The notes under the pieces were generated by a model that saw only the letters and a program-made list of their open reading frames with translations, did no database searches and was not told the DNA's origin. Position numbers and translations under genes: made by a program. DNA of 64,000 nucleotides, taken from contig WACJ01000102.1 of NCBI GenBank assembly GCA_008973525.1, forward strand, positions 868,001 through 932,000, in the 5' to 3' direction. Positions 27,001 to 38,064 of the stretch are shown here, piece by piece. Origin of the DNA: Stenopsyche tienmushanensis (taxonomy: Eukaryota; Arthropoda; Insecta; Trichoptera; Stenopsychidae). Position 1 is the first letter of the stretch. Every line of letters begins with the position of its first letter.

Positions 27001-29855
27001 AACACGCGAATAATCGCTGTTAGATAATTTTACATATTTTTTTTAGACAAATTAATGAACGTTATCAGCGGATTGTTGTCCCCTGCGTGGTATTCTATTA
27101 TCAGCAAAGAGTCATTTCGGATCATTAAATTTCAATTCGATACTCGTCAAAGTCTCGGCGATTCTTGTTTAAAATTAAATCTACCTTGTTAGATAACAGA
27201 ACTGAGATCGTTGAATAAAAAACATGTCTCGTAATTTTATTATGAAATCAATTTAACACTAGGCATACTGATTTTTTAAATACCTAATTCTATCAATACT
27301 AGATAAATTGATGGATGAAGAAAATACGTAGTTTCTGTAAAAAAATAATCTATTTGTTTATGTTGATTAAATCAAATAAAAACAATTTTAACCAGGGCTT
27401 CGAACCGTTATTTTTTTAATTTCGGTTTTGGTTTCGCTTACGTTCTTAACATATCGTTTTCGTTCCGGCAAAAATAACAGTTTTACCTGTTATCGGTTTC
27501 ATTGCGGTTCGAAGTCCTAATTTTAATTGAATGTAAAGTTTTTGTATGAAGATAGAAATTGGATATCGTCTTCATTCTGGCAAATGGAAGTTCAAGTATA
27601 TTCAGTGAAATCTTATACATATATGTAAAATATAAAGCTATTAGGGATACCCATAGGTAATGTCATTTTATCGATGCATCATCATTCAAAATAGTGTCCT
27701 TCTGTCTGTAGAACAGTAAGAACGTGTTCAGTAGAACAGTAAGACGAAGCCTTCCAGATATATCATCATTCCCTAGTCTAACTGTCCATATATTGTGTAA
27801 ATCGGTTTCGAATTTCTAAAGGAACCAAATATATAGAAGGACGGGGTTGCCGTGCAAGTCTGTCAGCTTCTAATTTTCTTATTTCTTTGCAAAAGCTAGA
27901 TTTTGCAAAGTAGTGATGAAACTCGGATTATGGCGTCATTTCAGTACACGAGGTGTCATATAAACATCAGTCAAAGTCAAAAAAACAAAATTCCTCAGAG
28001 CGATAAGGTTGATGTTCGTGTGTTAATAACTAAAAACAAATACCTGGTCGTAAAACAATACGAACAATAGGGTTTTGTGAAAGCGTGACACATGTGCCAG
28101 GCTAAGCTAACCCTTTGAGTAGTGAGCTAATTTAAAATAATCATAAACTTAGATGCTATATTTGTATGTACGCCACTTATCAGGACCCCCGCAGCGTGTA
28201 TGAAACTTGTATTCAAATAAAGAAACACTGTTGATAGCACACAATATTCGGTAATTTCTTTGCGTTAATCACCAATATTAATACAAATGACACAATAACC
28301 AACCAAATCAAGGAATAAAGGAATCTGATCCCACCTCCAAGAATATCACCCAAAAAATATACAAAAATGTTTCATCTAGAATTAATACAAAATCATTGCC
28401 AAACACTCGATGGAAACATCACCACGACGCTTTTTTTGTTCCATTGCCAGCAAATGCGGCACCCATCTTGCGCACAGCTTTCTCATGTCAAAATTTTCAG
28501 TCAATATGCGATGTATAGCATTTTTTGAAAGGCCTATCATATCTGCTACCTCGCGCACTTATAGTCGACGACCATCCAATAACATTTGACCGAGCACTGC
28601 GTTGTTCGTCTTGGCAGCTCGTACGGCCTCGTTTAAACTCTGCCACCCTTACTGTTGAAAGCGAAGGAGCAGACTCCCTGAGAGTAGAATCTAGCTCGAA
28701 TTTGATATTAGTTGGATTGAGACTTTTTAAATACAAGTATTGTATCGCTTAATGATAATATATATTTTTTCCATATGTAGATACTTTCATAGTATTTTTT
28801 TAAAATATCAACCGCCATCTATACGTTAGTTGCTGGTACTAGCTTGATGTCCTAGCTTGAAAACCAGCCTCGTATGCGTCGGGCAATAGTCAGTTTTAAT
28901 TGGAGTGGGAGTTCGATCTTCAATCAATTAGCGTCCATCACAGTTGGAGCCAGCTAAGTCTAAGTGATCCGACCGAGCGTCTCGGCCGCGGAAAGACTTG
29001 GACTTGACGCGATCTCCCGCTTCAAGATAGGATATAAATTTGATTAGATATTTGTATCATTACATAAATAATAATCGGCAAAAACAGTAGGAAAATATAA
29101 GTTTTTTTTGTTATTTTACTCATGAAGTTTAATTTCGGTAAAATTCGATAAACTTAGTGCTAAACGATTTTTTGTTTTCAGATATGGAGAGAAAGTATAT
29201 TGGAGAAGACTGTCATCCAGGGTTCCGACAGGGTTTGTGGACTTGAAGAATTGGCTCGCACGTTGGCCTCTGTATGTGCCTTCGTGTAGCAGATTTCAGA
29301 GACTTCCCCTTTTTTTACAATACTTCTGTAAAATACTCTTCGGCGTCATAAATAAGAGCGGTAAATTTGATCAGATTGATGGATTTCTTATATATTTATT
29401 GGCAATTCTTTCTACTTAACATCCCCTCGCTTTCTTTTTAGGATCGGGAAAAATTACCCGACAAGAAATGAAGGCTTTCTACGTGTCGGTGATAGGAATG
29501 AATTCGACAAGATGTGACGAAGTGATGGAAACAGCTTTCAGTCTATTGACAAGCGTGAGTGCTTTTTTTTATTGCTGATGAAATATTTCATAAATCTTGA
29601 AGCATAATTTGATAAATTATATCTTTGTAGAATGATCACTTGGACCTGGACTTCGAGACTTATAAGCGCTGTTATTGCAATTGGCTGTGCGGCAAAAATC
29701 CAAACGGCGCCGGCCAGTGGATCCTCGTCCCGCCAGTCGGGCCCCTCTCCCGGGAGCCCTATCCCGTGGACTACAGCGCCCTCAACGGCGAATCTGGAAG
29801 GCTCGAAAAATACGGAGAGAACAGCTCCACGACTCGCCATTCGGTCGTCGTCTAA
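18099..29855 (+). CDS. EF-hand calcium-binding protein, six coding exons, 421 aa
   Basis: Exons 18099-18555, 25348-25532, 26841-26947, 29182-29360, 29442-29554 and 29631-29855 join with GT/AG ends and matching phases (1,0,2,1,0) into 421 codons plus TAA. Residues 1-150 are charged and low in complexity (starts MENKENKQ) and are probably disordered. The rest resembles sarcoplasmic/calexcitin-type calcium-binding proteins. One EF loop lies at residues 197-208 (DTDRDDLISEQD; position 12 is Asp, not Glu). A canonical loop lies at 307-318 (NKSGSGKITRQE), and a degenerate third lies around 346-357 (NDHLDLDFET). The likely role is a cytosolic Ca2+ buffer or sensor; this is inference from the loops. 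The frame stays open upstream of the ATG to an acceptor at 18081-18082, so an earlier coding exon is possible. An out-of-frame ATG also lies just upstream, at about 18088. An AATAAA at about 30174 fits the poly(A) signal. Intron 1 (6.8 kb) is full of transposons. The exact orthologue was not recognised. Confidence 0.88.
19249..19700 (-). mobile_element. mariner transposase N-terminal relic
   Basis: The minus-strand frame reads EMVKKIHKMVLDDRRLEVRE, LADMISLSKNAVHRIL and MRKLCAKWVPHLLT, the paired helix-turn-helix N-terminus of mariner transposases. Upstream (to about 19690) the preceding segment (VAEFK, CQYEQRSGLLNEVTT) is present but has an in-frame stop. After MKQKQHRDDV the mariner reading stops, and about 45 bases of the hAT MITE family seen elsewhere in the window follow (near 19318), so the copy is chimeric. 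Confidence 0.85.
19777..19830. repeat. hAT-like end with a 24-bp perfect palindrome
   Basis: CAGGGATGTCCAACC (from 19777) has the look of a hAT terminus. It runs into a perfect 24-bp palindrome at 19789-19812 centred on CCGG (half site ACCGGTCGATCC). No matching second end was found. Confidence 0.55.
21880..22101 (-). mobile_element. R1-clade LINE ORF2 C-terminal remnant
   Basis: The minus strand is open for about 73 codons ending in TAG. It reads GGEHTITDCKASASQRNSLK, then LIVDNMVHSMM and KKNWNLWRDYIEEILSAKEG followed by a basic run. This matches the end of R1/TRAS-type reverse-transcriptase ORFs: the EHxxxxCP block, then a W-containing helix and a KExxxRxR tail. The block here is partly degraded (C kept, P lost). 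Downstream on the minus strand (21560-21880) is probably its 3' UTR. Confidence 0.45.
22685..23143 (-). pseudogene. Broken YqaJ/alkaline-exonuclease-like reading frame
   Basis: This 152-codon open frame has segments that resemble two conserved stretches of YqaJ-type exonucleases (lambda exonuclease / baculovirus alkaline nuclease fold). One, TYRSNICKMNGNPRSGISHV, matches the early TAS..ICK region. The other, GIVPRNNHPFVQCLPG, matches the block before the catalytic Asp (usually ..P(F/W)LAASPDG), and is followed by KYHADTMKLNIYLSISGCKL, which fits the Q-x-Q beta-strand region. Catalytic residues are not intact: SPDG has become CLPG and the QxQ motif is lost, and the middle is short. If correct, this is a dead nuclease gene of viral or transposon origin. 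A chance frame is the alternative. Confidence 0.25.
23194..23690 (+). pseudogene. Two overlapping small open frames, unrecognised, the second with a membrane segment
   Basis: A 104-codon frame (23194-23508) overlaps by 43 bases a 74-codon frame (23466-23690). The second begins MDTLPTLVILFHFLKILFII, a clear hydrophobic membrane anchor, and continues with WIVHWVRDGFHPDASV. The pair lies divergently, 50 bases from the nuclease-like frame, which is a compact, virus-like spacing. GC content is well above the flanking DNA. No family could be named with any confidence. Confidence 0.2.
23811..23925. mobile_element. Short hairpin MITE
   Basis: Inverted ends atcactcaataag (23814-23826) and cttattgagtgat (23910-23922) extend inward with near-matching aatgggatt and aatcccat. 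A half copy with the same end (ggtcatttcgtccaaaaaaa, cgaacttattgagtgatg) lies at 46780-46855. No target duplication is clear. Confidence 0.6.
27393..27519. mobile_element. Short hAT MITE, 127 bp, with 8-bp target duplication
   Basis: The left end CAGGGCTTCGAACCG is matched by the right end, read inward, TAGGACTTCGAACCG. Flanks are attttaac (27385-27392) and attttaat (27520-27527), 7 of 8 identical. The interior is rich in T with repeated cggtttt/gttat motifs and has no coding capacity. It lies in intron 3 of the EF-hand gene. Confidence 0.8.
28107..28265. mobile_element. MITE of the ccctttgagtagtgagc family, truncated copy
   Basis: About 160 bases match the copies at 11985 and 13811 (ccctttgagtagtgagctaa to gatagcacacaatattcggt). 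A short internal stretch (cgtacaaatccacttatctg in the other copies) is missing here. Confidence 0.7.
28385..28835 (-). mobile_element. mariner transposase N-terminal relic
   Basis: The minus strand carries ESAPSLSTVRVAEFKRGRTS and CQDEQRSARSN, the mariner N-terminus, followed after frame breaks by the helix-turn-helix and the MRKLCARW-like box near 28450-28550. The outer flank at about 28803-28820 (caaccgccatctatacgtta) matches, inverted, the flank of the plus-strand relic at 30530, so it is probably near the terminal repeat. It belongs to the same family as the copy at 19249. Confidence 0.8.
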
Positions 29856-30173
29856 TTCCTTCCGGGAATGATGCGAATATATCACTTTCAAAAAAACAGA
29901 AAACAATTATCCGACCGGACAAGGGAAACCTTGTCGAGGATACGCGATCGCAGAAGGCGAAACATCGTTCGTCCTGACGAAATCGAAAGGCGCCGATGCT
30001 CCTTAAAAGGGGAATAATTTTAAAATATCATGCACAAATATCTACAGATTTGAATATCACATGCTGTCGAGTACGTTCTTAGGATCAAAAAACTTTGTCT
30101 TTGTGTATTATTTTACGTATTATAATTTTATGTATGCAATTGTGTAATATAATGTTTTAAATTGCACCAAAAA

Positions 30174-30179
30174 AATAAA
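30174..30179 (+). terminator. Poly(A) signal of the EF-hand gene
   Basis: AATAAA about 320 bases after the stop codon; no earlier AATAAA was noticed in the 3' region. Confidence 0.5.
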
Positions 30180-30519
30180 CATAAAAAACTATTTAAACTT
30201 ATTTTTGCCTTATTTACACAAAATTCGCTCACCACAAGATATTACTCACCATATAAAAATGTTTTTATGATGATTATAAATAACGTCTAACGTTTGCAAA
30301 TACATTTAAATAAGGCTAAACATTTTTATGGAGCATTTAAACGATTTGTATCCTTTTTTGTTCTTTTGTACTTCATAATTTATGTTCCACTAATGTTTAT
30401 TTTGGTTAGGGTCTTACTTGTCCCCCTAATTTTTTTTAAAAGTTAAATAATACTACTATAAATGTAATATATTATTAGAATGTATATTTTAAAATAATAT
30501 ACGAAGATAGTCTCAAAAG

Positions 30520-30880
30520 TACTCGGCCTAACATATAGATGGCGGTTGCTGTTTTGAAAAAATACTAAGTTTAAACGAGGCCGTACAACCAAATGAAGTA
30601 ACCATCCAAGAAATGATGAAGAAAATCCACAAAATGGTATCGGATGATTGTCGACTGTAAATGCGCGAGCTAGCAGGCATGGTAGGCAATTCAAAAAGTG
30701 CTGTATATCGCATATTGACTAAAAAATTGGACTTGAGAAAGCTTTGCGCAAGATAGGTGCCGCGTTTGCTAACAGCGTCGAGAGGACGTTCAATTGAATA
30801 TTTGGCGATGGTTCACAGCAATAAGGGTCGAGTTTTTGCATCAATTCAGGATGAAATATGGATCCATCACTTCACATTTG
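30520..30880 (+). mobile_element. mariner transposase N-terminal relic (plus strand)
   Basis: The segment starts after the terminal-like sequence cctaacatatagatggcggt. It encodes, with stops, EMMKKIHKMVSDDCRL, MRELAGMVGNSKSAVYRIL and LDLRKLCAR, the same region as the two minus-strand copies. It is interrupted at about 30880 by a partial hAT MITE copy. Confidence 0.8.
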
Positions 30881-31139
30881 AGACAAGATCATAGAAAATG
30901 CCACAAAAAGTCTTAAAAGAGGACGGAGTGGCCACAAGGTCTGTGTGTCTAACCAGTCCGCTTTTCGGACCGCAGACATGACGAATGAGCGCCTTTTGAA
31001 CGGACACCATACCTGAACATGCCTATAGTTTAATTTGTTTTAATTAGTAGTCGACCTAGTCGGTATTCTGCCTTTTGCGCCCCAAGTCTTTGCGTCCGTG
31101 GCGGACGCCTACTTTACCACTCTCTTGTTACGGCCCTGG
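30878..31139 (-). mobile_element. hAT-type MITE, internally deleted copy
   Basis: The left part starts inside the family sequence (gatcatagaaaatgccacaa) and skips the middle. It ends with the intact right terminal repeat (ttgttacggccctg). It sits at the end of the plus-strand mariner relic. Confidence 0.75.
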
Positions 31140-31211
31140 AATTACGTAATAATATTAGTGTTTTGCAGGTCTTTCGTATTGACGGTTTATAGTTGACGTA
31201 TTTTTATTACG

Positions 31212-31267
31212 ATTAAATTAATTTGAAATTGATTTTTTTTAAAAAAACAATTTCAAATTAATTTAAT
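31212..31267. repeat. 56-bp near-perfect palindrome
   Basis: Two perfect 20-base arms (ATTAAATTAATTTGAAATTG and its complement at 31248-31267) are separated by 16 bases of T then A that are themselves almost palindromic. It lies just after the end of a hAT MITE copy and before an (at)n run. Confidence 0.85.
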
Positions 31268-31519
31268 ATATATATATATTTAGTACTATTTAACGTAAAT
31301 TATTTTTTTAAATCATATTCAAAATATCCTGCCCTGTGAGAGTGATTTTTTTTAATTTTAAAGTTTAATAAAATTAGCACAATAAAAATGCATGTATTAA
31401 AATAATAAAACGATAATAATGATTAGATTTTAATCGAAATCACCGTATTATTTGTATGGAAAGACTTGTTTTTTAAATATAAAATGTACAAGCAGTGGGC
31501 TATTTTACCCTATATGATT

Positions 31520-31633
31520 TTTCGTCGTCGTCGAAAATGTGCGGGCGCTCGGTTGGCTTTTTAGGCCAAATAAAAAAAATGTGAGCGCGGGCGCGATGTT
31601 TGTAAACAGGTCGTAGCGCGGGCTCAGATCGCT
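31520..31633 (+). promoter_or_regulatory. CpG-rich start region of msl-3
   Basis: The 110 bases before the ATG contain many CpG and GCG steps (gcgcgggctcagatcgct) in otherwise AT-rich DNA, typical of a broad housekeeping promoter or 5' UTR. No TATA box is evident. Confidence 0.45.
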
Positions 31634-34604
31634 ATGGTTTCTACGCGCGGACCGCGCTATAAATTCTCTGAGGGCGAAAAGGTTCTGTGCTACGAGCCTG
31701 ACCCGACCAAGGCCAAAGTGCTCTACGACTCTAAGGTGAGCTTCCGTCCCGCGCCCCCCGCTTCCCGCCGGAACCTTCGACTTCATCGGCGACGTTATGT
31801 GACATCTCCATTCATGCCTTTCTATCGTCGATTGCCCGAAATCTCAATTATCATATCTCCTTCGTTTCAAGGTTGCCGTCATCCCACTTGCAACCCTTCA
31901 ACGACGCAACCTGCGACATAACCTCGAATTTTACCGGCTCACTCCTCCCCGACTATTGTCAAAGACCGCTCGTACATAACGAATCTTATTTATGACATTT
32001 TGACATAAAGTCTAACAGAATTTGGAGACTAACTCGTAAAATGAAATGTTTTAAATTTAATAATGAAATTTCAAGGATTTAAATTAATTTCATATCATAT
32101 ATTCGAAGATATTTTCATAATGTCATTTCGTTCAATACAAAAAAAATTATAGGTTAAAAATCTCATCTGTATTAATTTAATAACGTTAAAAAAAAATTGA
32201 ATTTGTATATAGTGTAAAGATTGATAAATTCTATCATCTTATCAGATTACAGTTTGAAAATCTTAATTCATATAATATGTATCATTACAGGTGTTAGAAG
32301 TCATCAAATCCAAAGATAAACGAGGGAGACCAATTGTCGAATATTTAATTCATTTTCAAGGATGGAACTCCTCATGGGACAGAGTCGTCAGCGAAGACTT
32401 CGTGCTCAAAGACACCGAAGAAAATCGACAGTTACAAAAATCTCTTGCGGAAAAATCTCAATTACACATGTAAGCGAAACTAACAATCGTAAAAATCACT
32501 TAATATTTTACACTGATAATAAAAATTATAGAACTTGCATGAATTCTTTATATTTTCAGAGGCACCTATTTATATAGAAGAGAAAGAAAGAAGACTACAA
32601 CTATCGGCAGCAATAGCAGCGTCGGAAACGCTCCTTCAGAAAAAAGAGGTCGCAAAAGAGGATTAGAATGCGAAGGCAGCTCCAGTAGCGGAGATCTTGA
32701 AGGTGAGCAGCCGCGTTTTGAAACGTCGAATATTTATCAATCCTAAAGTAACGTTTTGAATATGTTTTAAATAGAACGCGAAGATTGTGACTCTGATTCA
32801 TCGAGTCGTTCGGATTCCAGTTGTACGACAGGCGACGAACGAAAGCCTGAACCGGTTCATGATCCTCAAACATCTTTGGCTAATGCCGCAATAAATCTCG
32901 GACCCGGTATCAGGTATTGATTTTTTTTGATTATGCCTTTATTGTCAAAAAAATTGGAAATGTTTAATTCAGATCTTTTTTAATAAGGGATCGCTTGACG
33001 ATGGATTTTCAATTAATCATGAAACAAGGCCGAATAATGACGCTACCTGCGCGACCTAACGTTTTGGAGATCTTAGAAGGATGCGTCAGACAGTTTGCAG
33101 CTAGAGAAGCTACTTCCAAACCAAGACAGCGTCGTTCTAGAGTAGCAAATCCGCCCCAACCACAAGATCATCTTGCAGAATTATTGAACAAGTAAACTAT
33201 CAGAACTTTATTAAAAATAAATTTAATAAAAACGTATTTATATACGCATAATATTCATTGTTTCAGATTAAATATTTTACGGGAAATTGCTGATGGAATT
33301 AGAGTTTATTTCGATTACTCATTAAACAGTCATTTGCTCTATAAGCCTGAATATATACAGTACAAAGATGCGCTTAGTAAAAATGTAATTATGGAAGCTA
33401 GAGTTTTGAAGTGAGTTTTCGGGTGTATTGAATTTAATCCGTTGTAAAAATACTGTTTTGTGTTTATTCAATTAAATATTCATCTTCAGGTCGTTAAATT
33501 TCCTGAAAGATAAAGAAGAACAACCAAATAACGCGTATATTAAGTGTCCGATCAAAACCGAGAATCAGAGTCCTCGAGAAGACGACCCTCAATTACCACC
33601 GAGCCCCAAGAACGAAGACGGATCCAATCGGCCCGACGGACCGGCTAGGAGGTACGCACAATCAGAGCTAATGTTCTCACTCGACTCTAATGCAAAAGAT
33701 GTTCTTATCTGACATATTATTACAGGCTACGTTCTCATAAATTATCTCAGGCATCCGAAACTTCGGAAGAACCGTTGCCTTCTGTTCCGCCTTCGTCTTC
33801 CAATCCGGGTCCATCTAACATAGAACTTAATTCTTCATCCGTGTATGTTCCTATTTACATAATTCTGGAATATTTTATTGTTGAAATTTGGATTGAGTGA
33901 AATTTGATTTTAGATCAGGGAGTCCGGGTCCTCAGGAATTGACAAATTTAGGCTGTGATATTAAGGGCGCAATTTCTGAGACGATTCAACGAGCTTTACG
34001 TTGGCATATCGTGCCAGCAGAACATCCTTCTTTTCCGTCTGCTGTATATGGAGCAACTCATCTAGCTAGACTCTTTGGTATTGTATTTGTAAAGATTGAC
34101 TTAATATTTAAACATACTTCATAACAAATGTTGATATTAGTTTTTATCGTCAATAATAAATTTAAATTTATTTTGCAGTAAAATTACCAGAGTTCCTTAG
34201 TGCAATTAACATGGCAGAAATGAAATTAAAATTGATCACGAAGAATATAGAAATATTTGTAGAGTAAGTAAATGTTTAAAATTATATTTAAATTCCATTT
34301 GTCCTTGTCTTTGTGTCCTCACTTTCATTACATGAACGGCAATTTAATTGCATATATATTTGCAAAATGTCCATCAACATCTTTACAGCTTTGATTTATC
34401 AAATTATACTTCAGAATTGATTTAATACATTTTTTGTTTGAATTTAACTCCTTTATTCCTAACAGGACAATCTAATAATATATTAATTATTTTTAAATAA
34501 CACAATATTAAATGTACTTTGTTTTTATTTGCAGTTATTTAGAAGAGCATGAAGAATGGTTTGGAGAATCATGCTATTGTGAAGCAAATCCTGGACCGTC
34601 CTGA
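31634..34604 (+). CDS. msl-3: MSL3 (male-specific lethal 3 homologue), chromodomain plus MRG domain, 502 aa
   Basis: Eleven exons join in phase: 31634-31735, 32291-32469, 32560-32702, 32775-32913, 32988-33191, 33267-33410, 33490-33651, 33726-33842, 33914-34077, 34179-34263 and 34535-34604 (TGA). The product of 502 aa is close to the usual length of MSL3 (about 510-520). The N-terminal MRG-type chromodomain spans about residues 9-90 and shows [16 protein letters not shown] and the aromatic segment [19 protein letters not shown]. The MRG domain begins near residue 188 and includes the block [20 protein letters not shown]. It is split by a low-complexity Ser/Pro insert encoded by exons 7-8, then resumes and ends in [13 protein letters not shown]3 reads methylated H3K36 in the MSL acetyltransferase complex (dosage compensation in flies, H4K16 acetylation in general). 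MRG15 is the alternative, but the linker, the insert in the MRG domain and the length favour MSL3. The start lies in a CpG-rich patch (31520-31640) typical of a promoter. AATAAA signals lie near 34909 and 35156. Confidence 0.92.
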
Positions 34605-34908
34605 CGAATCACGCGGCTACAAGCCAAAAAATAATTAGTCTAGTTACTTTTTCTATAAGACGTTTATTTATTGAGTGAAATGTGATTACCATTTTATGTT
34701 TTTTTACATGATGCTAGTATTATTTTCTTGTAAGAGACTTAATATTTGATTTTTGTTAATACGTTCTACACCATGTCGGCAAGCTTCGGTCGAAATTGTT
34801 ACATCGTGCTAGTTTTTCGGGGACTGGCGTTATTTTCCACGAAATGTTTCTAGCGCGCTTCTATTTGATATTATGCTCATGAACGTCACGATTAAATTGG
34901 GGATTTAT

Positions 34909-34914
34909 AATAAA
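34909..34914 (+). terminator. Poly(A) signal of msl-3
   Basis: AATAAA about 305 bases after the stop codon; another at about 35156 could be an alternative site. Confidence 0.45.
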
Positions 34915-36214
34915 ACGGTGTGGAACGTGTTAATTGCTGTATTTATTGTAAATACCTTTGATAATGAATTGACTCCAGCAATGTGTATGTATTTTATTTA
35001 ATGCAAATGACAATTTTATTATGTAGTAATATGGAAGCAACGACAGAAACAAAATACAAACTAATATTAACGAAGTATTTTTTTTATTATATCAATCGTA
35101 ACGTTAAAATAAGTAGCTTAATCCCCTAAATATTACGCTGCATAAGTTCCAATGGAAATAAAATATACAATTAATTATATTAGCGATTTGTATTTATTCA
35201 AATTTTCAGCGGTATCTGCAGGTCAGAACCTAATTAGATTTTGTAGAATTATCCTTATTTTTTGAATGAAATTTTCATATAGACGATATTTAAAATGTTG
35301 TTTATATGTTAGGTCCAATGTAAATCAATCAATCGACTATATTAGCATATCTTAGAAAATGATCAGATTTTTCATATTCAGCAAATCTGTTTATTACTCA
35401 TTTGCTTTGCGTTCCATGTCCGCATTTTTGCGTGATAACAGAACAACGTAAAAGTATGCTCGCGCGTCATGCGTGTTAAAAATTACATTCGAATGTAATT
35501 TCTGCTATCATGCGACAATGCAAGTCTGGATTGTAATATTAAGATTGACAATTGTGATGCTCATATGCCGTTTATTATTTTTTATTAATTTAATTTGTAG
35601 CTAAGAATGCATTCCTACCAAAACTTTTTGGTTGTTCACAACCTTAGGATTTTAAAAACACAAGGTTTTATTTATTTTTTATAAATGTGGTATTAAAAAA
35701 CGTGTATAAATTTTCGATTGTAATTTGGCATCAAATTCCTGTAATGTGTCTTGGTAATTGATTTTGATTCAAAAAATAAATCATTTAGACCAATTTATTT
35801 ATATATTATATAAATGTAAATATGTATATATACATATATAGAGTAAATATGTATAAACGTTAGATTATGTTCTTGCTTAGGTTATTTTATTTATAAGTCT
35901 GTCACAAAATCTGAAGAAATTTTCTATTGTCTGTCCTATGAAATTTTTGGTTGCGATTGGTTCTATTTTATAGAATATTTTATATCTGAAATCGATTGTA
36001 ATAAATTCGTCTGAGACAAGTAAAAGCATGAATTTGATTCATAATAAATTTCAAAAAAGTACGATAAGACATTTAATGCTTTTTTATTTAAAAATGTAAT
36101 ATTTCCCAATAGATTTCATATAATACTTATAAAATTTCACGCCTTAGACTGGTCACACAAAGAAGCATAGTTTAAAATAACCACTTTTTTCTTTAATAGT
36201 TATTATTTATGATA
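34915..36214. other. No gene seen between msl-3 and the piggyBac relic
   Basis: Very AT-rich, several AATAAA words, no open frame of note. Confidence 0.5.
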
Positions 36215-36218
36215 TTAA

Positions 36219-37126
36219 CCCTTTGCGCTCGAGGACCTTTTTGCTCGGGTGAACCAGCATCTTGAAAGCAGTCAGCCGCTCCCAACAAATAAAATTATAC
36301 ATAGTTCATTGGAGGATATTTGTTAAACATTACATTTTATAATTTTGCTTCTTATGGTATTTTATAAAACAATCTCCAAGGTTCATTCTTGGCTTGTCAG
36401 GGCAAGTGTCACAGTATTAAACAATTTGTCGCCTTTGGCCAGACCTGTTTCATTGGGAACAAACCTTACAATCCCTTTTTTGTCCATTCAAAATAACATG
36501 TAGCTTCCCATTTAGTCGGATGCCTTCAGAACTGCTCTGCGAAGTTGAAGCTGTGCCAGGTTTTCTTTCACCGGATACAAACGGTATTCTTATGGGGATT
36601 TCTTCGGATTCTGTGCACATTGTCAATCTCTTCTGTACAATTACTATGGCTTTCAGATTCACTATTAATTATTCGGATTTATCATCTTCTTACACTTCTA
36701 ACGTCGTCGCTATCTTCATCGCGTCCGTCTTTATTCCCATGGACAAGCTAGCTATGTAGAGATGTTGTTTCGTTTGTTATCGCCGAAAAATTGACCTCAT
36801 CTTCACTAGAAGTAATTTTTTCGTCGTGTTCCATGCTTATTGGGCTCGGTAACTTTGAGAGAAATATTCTGATTGTCAAGAAAGTTAACTCAAACTAACT
36901 TCGAAGGCAGATCCAATCCGCAATCGCAAGCGTTTTTAAGATAAGACATCTTTGTAGCTTTATAATACATTATGTCAATCGACACCTCATAATATGATCC
37001 ACAAAAGGCCAGGAGTAGACTCATGAAGCGATATTCGTTAGGCCAAACCTAAATAAACATCATTATCGCTCAATTTACCCCATCAATCCTAATGGTGACC
37101 GAGAGGCACCGCTCGAGTGCAAAGAG
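36219..37126 (-). mobile_element. piggyBac-like element flanked by TTAA, C-terminal transposase relic
   Basis: TTAA at 36215-36218 and 37127-37130 flank ends CCCTTTGCGCTCGAGG and, read inward from the right, CTCTTTGCACTCGAGC. The minus strand encodes RDCKVCS, CPDKPRMNLGDCFIKYHKK and a stop, which is the Cys-rich (RING/PHD-like) C-terminus of piggyBac transposases. The catalytic core is deleted. The element lies between the msl-3 and formin genes. Confidence 0.85.
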
Positions 37127-38064
37127 TTAAACATTGGAGAAAATAATTTGAAATGCTGAAAACTTAAAAACTGAAAGTAATACACATCCATATTTTCTTA
37201 AAAGCTTTATTTTGTTAATCAATTAGATCATTAGTAATTAATTATGCTAAGAATAACTTAAGAATTCCAAATGCGGCCTCAAATACACATTTCACTAAGC
37301 CATTGAAAGTCCGCAATGAAAAATATTTTTGAAAAAGGAAACAAACTTGTGAAATTTAAAAATGGACATTTGTTTTTTGGTAAATACAAACTAATTAGCA
37401 GTACATCAAACGGTCAATAAACCTACATCTTTGTAAAATTAGAATACATGGTATTCATTTATCTCGTAGCTTACATAACTTATCTCGAATATATAAATGC
37501 TTTTAGTTATGTCAGTAAATGTTACATATTTAAAAATGCAATATAATTAATATTCAACATATAAACTATCGGACTATTTATCACCTATATTTGGATCATG
37601 TGCGCTCAACTCTGAACGATTTCGATACGTTTGGTTAATAAACTTCAAATATTTAAAAAAAAAAATCTAAAATGGAATATTTTTTATATTACATAACTGA
37701 GGTATCGAGTCATTAACAGTATTTTAAATTGTAAATGTATTTTGCAAATTGTAAATTATTCAAAATCATTTATGCCTTCAAAGTACTATAAACGAACAAA
37801 TATTTATCTCTGAAGCTATGACTAGGAAATTTTCTATGGCTTTTATATTTTTGTTTCGCAAATATGCAAAATATTCAATGAGCATATTATTTTACCTCAG
37901 TAAATCAATTAAAACATCAAAATCAAATCTCAATGCATACATTAAATATATCTAGATAGAGATTTATTCTCAATACGTATGTTTTGTAATCAGTTTCCAT
38001 AACAAAAAATTGAAAACTGAATGCCTCGAAATTTCAATTATTTTTATGCTGGTGTTTGAGAGAT

